From the NCBI GenBank assembly GCA_035457725.1, contig DATIBC010000108.1, forward strand, positions 1 through 11,276: a stretch of 11,276 bases of DNA. Direction: 5' to 3'. Below are positions 7,105 through 11,276 of this stretch, in pieces (the first letter of the stretch is position 1; every line of letters begins with the position of its first letter). Made by a program: the position numbers and the translations under genes. The notes beneath the pieces were generated by a model. That model made no database searches, had not been told where the DNA came from, and was given only the letters and a program-made list of their open reading frames with translations. The DNA comes from DATFES01 sp035457725 (GTDB lineage: Bacteria > Pseudomonadota > Alphaproteobacteria > CACIAM-22H2).

Positions 7105-7889
7105 TTTCCGCCCTCGCGCGCACGCCCGATATGCGCGCGTAGCTCATGAACGATGTCGACGAATTCCTGGGTAAAGCGTATGTCGAGCGGCCGCGGCCGC
7201 GGCAGATCGATGGCGCGCGAATGGACGATCCGGCCGGGGCGGCTCGAGACGACATGAACCGTATCGGCGAGATACGCCGCCTCGGTCAGGTCGTGCGTGA
7301 CCAGAAGCACGGTGAACTTCCGATCCAACCACAGGAGCTGCATGGTCTCCCACAGCTCCTCACGCGTGAAGGCGTCGAGCGCGGCGAACGGCTCGTCGAG
7401 CAGCAGTATCTCCGGCTCATGGATCAAGGCGCGGCACAGCGACACGCGCTGCTGCATGCCCCCTGACAGCTCCCAAGGATAGCGGGCGCCGGCGTCCGAA
7501 AGCCCGACCCGCGCCAGCAGCGCCTGCGCCTTGTCGATATAGGCCTGTTTTTCTCGGCGGAACCGGCGGCGATGATTGGGCGCCACTTCGAGCGGCAGCA
7601 AGAGATTTTGCAAGGTCGTTCGCCACGGCAGGAGGATCGGGTTCTGGAAGGCCATGCCGACGATCTTGAGGGGGCCGGTGACCGGCGCGCCAGCGACCGA
7701 GACCCGCCCGGCGCTCGGCGGGCGGAGGCCGGAGACCAGCTTGAGTAATGTCGATTTGCCGCAACCCGACGGGCCGACGATGGCGGCGAACTCGCCTTCG
7801 GAGACATCAAGCGTTGCGTCGCGGAGCGCCAGAACGCCCCCCGTGGCCTCCTCACCATAGGCGAGGCTGACTTGCGAGATCTCGATCAT
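7101..7889 (-). CDS. ABC importer ATPase, NitT/TauT type (SsuB/TauB-like)
   Basis: 262-residue ATP-binding subunit. Seen, numbered from ATG 7889: Walker A GPSGCGKST (39-47), Q-loop Gln82 in MAFQNPILLPWRT, signature LSGGMQQR (141-148), Walker B ILLLDEP (161-167), and H-loop VTHDLTEAAYLAD. The LLPWRT after the Q-loop and the GGMQQR signature are characteristic of NitT/TauT ATPases. Length is normal and there is no TOBE domain, unlike the ATPase at 2063-3172. The start at 7889 gives the family-typical MIEISQVSLAYG; ATG 7910 would add seven residues and lie only 6 bp from a strong hairpin. No clear ribosome site is seen for either start. It sits between the binding protein and the permease of the same importer. 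Confidence 0.92.
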   Translation of the reverse strand: MIEISQVSLAYGEEATGGVLALRDATLDVSEGEFAAIVGPSGCGKSTLLKLVSGLRPPSAGRVSVAGAPVTGPLKIVGMAFQNPILLPWRTTLQNLLLPLEVAPNHRRRFRREKQAYIDKAQALLARVGLSDAGARYPWELSGGMQQRVSLCRALIHEPEILLLDEPFAALDAFTREELWETMQLLWLDRKFTVLLVTHDLTEAAYLADTVHVVSSRPGRIVHSRAIDLPRPRPLDIRFTQEFVDIVHELRAHIGRAREGGK

Positions 7890-7916
7890 GGCGGAACCAT
7901 GCGCGAACATTCACGC

Positions 7917-7971
7917 CGCCGCGGGGACGTGCCCCGCGGCGCGCTCGCGGCCGCGCCATGCGGCGCGGCCG
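7917..7971 (-). promoter_or_regulatory. Two tandem GC-rich hairpins between binding-protein and ATPase genes
   Basis: Two perfect stem-loops lie side by side just after the binding-protein stop (7978). The first has 10-bp arms at 7917-7926 and 7932-7941 with a 5-nt loop; the second has 10-bp arms at 7948-7957 and 7962-7971 with a 4-nt loop. Neither has a following U-tract on the minus strand, so they are not classical intrinsic terminators. In ABC operons, structures at this place often protect the binding-protein mRNA 3' end or attenuate read-through, giving more binding protein than membrane subunits. That role is inferred. Confidence 0.65.
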
Positions 7972-7977
7972 GTAGGA

Positions 7978-9012
7978 TCACTCGACCGCCCGGTCGGCCT
8001 TGGGCGGCAGGTACGCGTCGGTGAAGATGTCGCCCGGCGCCGGTTTTTTCTGCAGCTTGGCGGCGAAGGCGACTTGATCGATCGAACGGCCGAGGCGCGC
8101 CATATCGATCGCGCCAAAGCCATTCTTCTTCACGTCCGGCGTTATGATGTTGGTCTGGATCGCGAGCTGCATGCGCTCCAACTCCAACGCGTCGTCGATC
8201 AGCGGATCCTTCTTCTTGGTCGCCGCGATGCCCGCCTGGTTGTCCTTCAGCATGTCGCGCATGCCCTTGATCGTGGCGCGAACGAACCCTTTGATCTGTT
8301 CGGGGTGCTGCGAAATCATCTTCGGGGAGACGATGATTCCATTGCCGTAGAAGTCGAGCCCGAAGTCGGAATAGCGCATCGCGACGATGTCCTCCGGCTT
8401 CACGCCCTTGGCCTTGAGGTCGAGGAACGACGAGAAGTAATGCCCCGAGATGAAGTCGACCTCCTTGCGGATCAGCAGCGCCTCGCGCAGCGCCGGGTCC
8501 ATGTTCTTGCGAGCCACCTTGTCGTTGTCGATGCCGACTTTGGCGGCGAACGCCGGAAACAGTTTGTAAGAGGCGTCGAAGACCGGCGCGCCCAGCGTCT
8601 TGCCGACGAGGTCTTGCGGCTTCGTGATGCCCGAGCCTTTGAGCGCGAACACCGAAAAGGGCGGGAAGTCGTAGACGACGAGGACGCACTTGATCGCCTT
8701 GTCGGGGTTGGCGGCGTTGTACTCGATGAGCGCATTGATATCGGCGAAGCCGAAATCGTATGCCCCGCTGGCGACGCGATTGACGGCGCCGGCCGAACCT
8801 TGGCCGGAGTCGATTGTGACGTCGAGGCCTTCGGCCTTGTAGTACCCCTTGTCGGCGGCAAGCAGGAAGAACGAGGTCGGTCCTTGGAACTTCCAGTCGA
8901 GCGTGAATTTGACCGGCATGGTCTGCTGTGCGGCCGCGCCAAAGGCCAGGCCCGCGGTCATTACCGCGGCGGCCGTGGCGCCGGTGGCCCGGCGCAGGAG
9001 GGTCGATTGCAT
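7978..9012 (-). CDS. Periplasmic solute-binding protein, NMT1/THI5-like (NitT/TauT type)
   Basis: 344-residue binding protein, the first gene of the minus-strand importer operon. The ATG at 9012 is preferred because AGGGAG lies 7 nt upstream and it gives a clean signal peptide: charged LLRRA near 5-9, a hydrophobic core at about 11-26, likely cleavage after AAAQ or AFGAAA near 24-30. The longer frame to 9183 has no signal-like start. The mature part begins with VKFTLDWKFQGP, followed by FFLLAADKGYYKAEGLDVTI and SGAYDFGFADINALI, the usual motifs of NMT1/THI5-like proteins, which bind pyrimidine thiamine precursors, riboflavin, sulfonates or other small organic ligands. Its convergent position next to a urate operon suggests, but does not show, a heterocyclic nitrogen compound as ligand. 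Confidence 0.92.
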   Translation of the reverse strand: MQSTLLRRATGATAAAVMTAGLAFGAAAQQTMPVKFTLDWKFQGPTSFFLLAADKGYYKAEGLDVTIDSGQGSAGAVNRVASGAYDFGFADINALIEYNAANPDKAIKCVLVVYDFPPFSVFALKGSGITKPQDLVGKTLGAPVFDASYKLFPAFAAKVGIDNDKVARKNMDPALREALLIRKEVDFISGHYFSSFLDLKAKGVKPEDIVAMRYSDFGLDFYGNGIIVSPKMISQHPEQIKGFVRATIKGMRDMLKDNQAGIAATKKKDPLIDDALELERMQLAIQTNIITPDVKKNGFGAIDMARLGRSIDQVAFAAKLQKKPAPGDIFTDAYLPPKADRAVE

Positions 9013-9207
9013 GGACGAACTCCCTGTCCCTGGACGTTGCGATGGGTCCATTAGAGCAAGCCGCGGGCCATCAGGAAAGAACGGCCGATTGGAGCCGGTA
9101 CCACGGCTTGCCCGGTGGTCCGGGCCGCGCGCCCGCCCACCGGCCGGGCATATTGCCCATTCTCCATGCACGGCGCATGACAAATCTAGGCGGCTCGCGA
9201 CACCGCC
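9013..9207 (-). promoter_or_regulatory. Upstream region of the NitT/TauT-type operon
   Basis: About 195 bp without a gene, between the binding-protein start and the terminator of the next gene. The promoter of the importer operon must lie here, but no convincing -35/-10 pair is visible. Seen: a dyad GGGCA-TAT-TGCCC at 9146-9158 and another, CATGC-N5-GCATG, at 9165-9179; either could be an operator. AGGGAG before 9012 is the ribosome binding site. Confidence 0.35.
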
Positions 9208-9244
9208 AAAAAAGGGCCCCGCGTCTCGCGTGGAACGCGGGGCC
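9208..9244 (-). terminator. Rho-independent terminator of the small exported-protein gene
   Basis: A perfect 10-bp GC-rich stem (arms 9215-9224 and 9235-9244, GGCCCCGCGT and its complement) with a 10-nt loop is followed on the minus strand by six T (A at 9208-9213 on the plus strand). It lies about 75 bp after the stop of the gene at 9320-9649 and shields the importer operon from read-through. Confidence 0.88.
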
Positions 9245-9319
9245 GAATTGAGGTCCGCTCGGCGTCACGCGATCCGCATGACGAACGGCCCCCGGGAGGA
9301 GCTACGAAGCGGCGGTTGC

Positions 9320-9649
9320 CTATGGCGCACCGGCCTCGCTTAGCGAGGCGTCGGCGAGCGTGGGGGGAAGCGCCGAAAGTTCATCGAGCGCATGCTCATA
9401 TCGGACGCGGGCACGTTCGTGCCGCCCGTGCTTGCAGTCGATCCGAGCGGCGGTCAGCCGGTGATGGACACGATTGAGAGCAAGCCGCGTCGCCGGGTCG
9501 TGCGGATCGGATTTGGCGGCGACGAGCATCCGCTCGACGACGGCGCGGTCGAGTTGCTGGCAAGTCGGTTCGTCGGCGTAAGCTGCTTTGGGTATGGCCA
9601 AGCCTACGAGCAGAATTGTCGCAAGCGCGGCGCTGAAGAATCCCTGCAT
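9320..9649 (-). CDS. Small exported protein of unknown function
   Basis: 109-residue protein, not recognised. The ATG at 9649 is chosen because AGGGGAGG lies 5 nt upstream; an ATG at 9676 would put nine extra residues before the signal peptide. Seen: a hydrophobic core at about 7-19, Ala-rich end KAAYA, and probable signal peptidase I cleavage after Ala25 (AYA/DEP), leaving about 84 residues. The mature part has two cysteines (Cys30 and Cys72), which may form a disulfide, and is otherwise charged and helical, rich in Arg and His (NRVHHRLTAARIDC, KHGRHERARVRYEHALDEL). It is a single-gene transcription unit with an intrinsic terminator downstream and a CRP-type palindrome upstream. It is probably periplasmic; no link to the transporters is evident beyond location. 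Confidence 0.75.
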   Translation of the reverse strand: MQGFFSAALATILLVGLAIPKAAYADEPTCQQLDRAVVERMLVAAKSDPHDPATRLALNRVHHRLTAARIDCKHGRHERARVRYEHALDELSALPPTLADASLSEAGAP

Positions 9650-9669
9650 GGCTTCCTCCCCTGGCGGCC

Positions 9670-9686
9670 GGGCCATTCGATGGCCC
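9670..9686 (-). promoter_or_regulatory. Small hairpin in the leader of the exported-protein gene
   Basis: Arms GGGCCAT (9670-9676) and ATGGCCC (9680-9686) enclose a 3-nt loop, 20-36 nt before the start codon and just upstream of the ribosome binding site. It could stabilise the leader or be chance in GC-rich DNA. Confidence 0.25.
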
Positions 9687-9736
9687 CAGCGGCCCTAGCT
9701 CCACAGCGACGATTCGTAGCGCGAAGATCAATGGCC

Positions 9737-9758
9737 CGGTGTGAGGCGGCTCACACCG
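9737..9758. promoter_or_regulatory. CRP/FNR-family type palindrome upstream of the exported-protein gene
   Basis: A perfect inverted repeat, arms CGGTGTGAG and CTCACACCG around GCGG. Its core reads TGTGA-N6-TCACA, the consensus half-sites and spacing of the cAMP receptor protein family. It is centred at 9747.5, about 98 bp upstream of the ATG at 9649. A weak -10-like element TACGAA (9718-9713, minus strand) would put the transcription start near 9706 and the palindrome centre at about -41.5, a class II activator position. That promoter match is only 3 of 6 bases, so the promoter is tentative while the palindrome is clear. Confidence 0.55.
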
Positions 9759-9817
9759 ACGTAACCAATTCATACTGCGATATCAGCCGCCTAGAACGCC
9801 GGTCTGCCGACCGCCTA

Positions 9818-9829
9818 AAGCGTGATCGC
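9818..9829 (+). repeat. Left terminal inverted repeat of the IS630 remnant
   Basis: AAGCGTGATCGC, preceded by the target dinucleotide TA at 9816-9817. It ends 2 bp from the transposase stop codon (9831-9833). Confidence 0.8.
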
Positions 9830-9830
9830 G

Positions 9831-10460
9831 TCAGGGTGAAGCATAGCCGGCGTTTTTGAAGGAGTTGGCGCATTCGCGGGCGGTGACGTTGGGGAGGAGG
9901 GCGCCGATGCGTTTCCAGGTTTCGTCGACGGTACGCTCGGCGGCTTGGCGAAGAAGGGTTTTGTGCTTGGCGAAGACCTGCTCGATCGGGTTCAGATCGG
10001 GTCTGTAGGGCGGCAGGAAGAAGAGCTTGGCGCCGGCTTGTCTTATTCCGGCGCGGCTGGTCTGGCTCTTGTGGCCGCCGAGATGATCCAGGATGACGAT
10101 GTCGCCCGGGCGCAAAGTCGGGACCAAGACTTGTTCGACATAGGCGCGGAAGCTGGCGCCGTCGATCGGTCCCTCGAAGACGCACGGCGTGGCGAGGCCG
10201 TCGCAGCGCAAGCCGTCAGGAAGGTCAGCGTCCGCCACCGGCCTTGCGGGGCCCGATCAACCAGCCGCATGCCGCGCCGGCTGCGGCCGTGGCGGCGGGT
10301 CATGTTGGTCTTAGCCCAGGTCTCGTCGACGAAGACCAGCCGCCGCGGATCAACCCGGCCTTGGTAGCGCCGCCATTGCGCGCGCCGCCCGGCACGACCG
10401 GCCCGCCATCACCGCCCCGACCATTCGCTCACACAAATCCAACGAATAGGCTCACGTCAT
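9831..10460 (-). pseudogene. IS630-family DDE transposase, broken by nonsense codon, deletion and frameshift
   Basis: Three lesions can be read on the minus strand. From ATG 10460 the frame gives MT, a TGA at 10454-10452, then AYSLDLCERMVGAVMAGRSCRAA, which is the usual IS630 N-terminal helix-turn-helix start. At about 10383 this jumps to AQWRRYQGRVDPRRLVFVDETW in another frame, so about 95 codons (rest of the HTH domain and linker) are missing. Near 10214 one base is lost: TFLT continues as GLRCDGLATPCVFEGP one frame over. The C-terminal part (10214-9831) is open and carries the second catalytic Asp in VILDHLGGHK and the Glu in PDLNPIEQVFAKHK, ending in NSFKNAGY. All three DDE residues survive, but not in one frame, so no active transposase is expected. 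Confidence 0.88.
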
Positions 10461-10539
10461 CCATGCTGGCCTCCATCCCAGCGCTCAGCACGAATCAAAA
10501 TTCGCCGCGCTTGTGAATCCCCTCTCGATTCACTTCTGT

Positions 10540-10551
10540 GCGATCACGCTC
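10540..10551 (-). repeat. Right terminal inverted repeat of the IS630 remnant
   Basis: GCGATCACGCTC on the plus strand, the inverted copy of the left end with one mismatch, followed by target TA at 10552-10553. It lies 80 bp upstream of the original transposase start. Confidence 0.8.
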
Positions 10552-10601
10552 TAGTTTGGCCGGTTCGATTGTTCGCATATCGCGCGCCGGTAACGCCCAG
10601 C

Positions 10602-11276
10602 TTACGGACTGACCATTGCACGCATGATGTCGAAGTGGAGTGGATGAACTCCGGCGTTTGAAAGGTTCGGCGGCAGCGGATTGGCCGGATCGATCGCGGC
10701 GACAATGAGATCGCAGCTCCCTGCGGCGGGCAGGGCCGCGGTGTCGAGCGTGACCGGCCCCAGGCGCATCGAGCCTCCCGGGACGATGGGATTCGACGGA
10801 TTCGCCTGCAATCGCGCAAGAACCTGAACGGCCTTGCCTTGCTGCTTGACGAGCCCAACGACAAGGGACGGTGTCGACGACGAGCCGATGCCGAGATTCA
10901 TGATTTGGCAAGAAATGAAGTAACGAAGACCGGCGCGCAACTGGGCCGCGCCGCCCGTCATGATGCCGACTTCCGCCATCGACTGGTCGGCGGGCGCGAT
11001 GAAAATGAAGGGCGCTTGTCCGACGACCGCAGGAACAGCGACGGGATCGGCGCCCGCCGGTGGTCCCTTGACGGATAGAATGGGGCCGATGCCGACCGCA
11101 TTGCAGGCATTGACCAATTGTAAGGTGAGACGTCCGTCGCCGGGGCGAATCGCTTCCGCCGATTGCAATAATCCCACACGCAGCCCCTCGAAGGTCGCGT
11201 TCTCGGCGATCCGATTGTGTATCAGCATGTCAAGCACCAGCAACTGCAACCGCCCCAACGGAATCCGATTTATTTT
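10602..11276 (-). CDS. Unrecognised protein, 3' part (5' end outside window)
   Basis: The frame is open from the window edge to TAA at 10604-10602, giving about 224 residues; the gene probably starts beyond 11276. TTG 11258 and ATG 11228 are internal candidates but neither has a clear ribosome site. I do not recognise the family. Seen: LGRLQLLVLDMLIHNRIAE near the visible start, then Gly/Ala/Pro/Val-rich sequence with few charges and regular short hydrophobic stretches (GPILSVKGP, APFIFIAPADQS, VGIMTGGAAQ, MRLGPVTLDTAALP), which suggests a beta-rich fold. One Cys lies in VNACNAVG, one in FISCQIMN and one in GSCDLIV. No transmembrane helix is evident. The protein ends in HPLHFDIMRAMVSP. The lack of strong similarity limits any functional call. 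Confidence 0.6.
   Translation of the reverse strand, partial: KINRIPLGRLQLLVLDMLIHNRIAENATFEGLRVGLLQSAEAIRPGDGRLTLQLVNACNAVGIGPILSVKGPPAGADPVAVPAVVGQAPFIFIAPADQSMAEVGIMTGGAAQLRAGLRYFISCQIMNLGIGSSSTPSLVVGLVKQQGKAVQVLARLQANPSNPIVPGGSMRLGPVTLDTAALPAAGSCDLIVAAIDPANPLPPNLSNAGVHPLHFDIMRAMVSP

Larger units (their letters stand above)
9818..10551 (-). mobile_element. Decayed IS630-family insertion sequence
   Basis: A 734-bp element bounded by 12-bp terminal inverted repeats matching at 11 of 12 positions (left AAGCGTGATCGC at 9818-9829; right, read on the minus strand, GAGCGTGATCGC at 10551-10540) and flanked by TA on both sides (9816-9817 and 10552-10553), as expected for IS630/Tc1-type insertion into TA. 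Weaker similarity goes on inside the repeats for about 14 bp. Intact relatives are about 1.1 kb; the shortfall is explained by an internal deletion in the transposase gene. The ends are intact, so it might still move if a related transposase acts in trans. Confidence 0.85.

Noticed and set aside
6302..7255. 317-codon minus-strand frame over the NitT/TauT permease
   Set aside because: Shadow frame; the permease in the other frame has helices, the EAA loop and a coupled start.
7888..9054. 388-codon plus-strand frame antisense to the NMT1-like binding protein
   Set aside because: Charged, repetitive antisense translation; the minus-strand gene has a signal peptide, ribosome site and family motifs.
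9392..9859. 155-codon plus-strand frame opposite the small exported protein
   Set aside because: No ribosome site and no recognisable features; it runs through the CRP-type palindrome and into the IS end.
9831..10238. Transposase C-terminal open frame as an intact short gene
   Set aside because: Its first residues are out of register with the family; the true N-terminal part lies in another frame upstream, so it is a fragment of a pseudogene.
1..11276. CRISPR array, tRNA, rRNA, toxin-antitoxin or phage-defence genes
   Set aside because: No regularly spaced direct repeats, RNA gene signatures or defence-type domains were seen on either strand.

Overview
The window is GC-rich, densely coded chromosomal DNA with short intergenic gaps and overlapping start/stop codons. 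Codon bias and gene content (PotABCD-type and NitT/TauT-type importers, urate-catabolism genes, an IS630 remnant) fit an alphaproteobacterium, probably of the Rhizobiales or Rhodospirillales. No rRNA or tRNA is present to fix the taxon.

Layout. (1) Positions 1-241, minus strand: the 5' part of uraD (OHCU decarboxylase), cut by the window edge. (2) 242-363: a divergent intergenic region. (3) 364-6305, plus strand: one tightly packed operon of 5-hydroxyisourate hydrolase (uraH), a class V aminotransferase of the ureidoglycine-glyoxylate type (pucG-like), a four-gene PotABCD-type ABC importer (ATPase, periplasmic binding protein, two permeases), and a second, divergent hydroxyisourate-hydrolase-like gene. 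(4) 6322-9012, minus strand, convergent: a NitT/TauT-type importer in the order binding protein, ATPase, permease, with two strong hairpins between the binding-protein and ATPase genes. (5) 9013-9817: intergenic DNA, a small exported protein gene with its own intrinsic terminator, and a near-perfect CRP-type palindrome upstream of it. (6) 9818-10551: a 734-bp decayed IS630-family element with intact terminal repeats and TA flanks. (7) 10602-11276, minus strand: the 3' part of an unrecognised gene that runs off the window.

How the genes work together. UraH and UraD carry out the two steps after urate oxidation (5-hydroxyisourate to OHCU to S-allantoin). The aminotransferase would act further down, passing the amino group of ureidoglycine to glyoxylate. 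The two importers flanking the second UraH-like gene probably bring in a purine-derived or other nitrogen-rich compound; their substrates cannot be read from sequence. The most unusual item is the second UraH-like protein. It keeps the transthyretin-fold framework and the HYH motif but has lost the conserved Arg and the terminal YRGS signature, so it may act on a different substrate.
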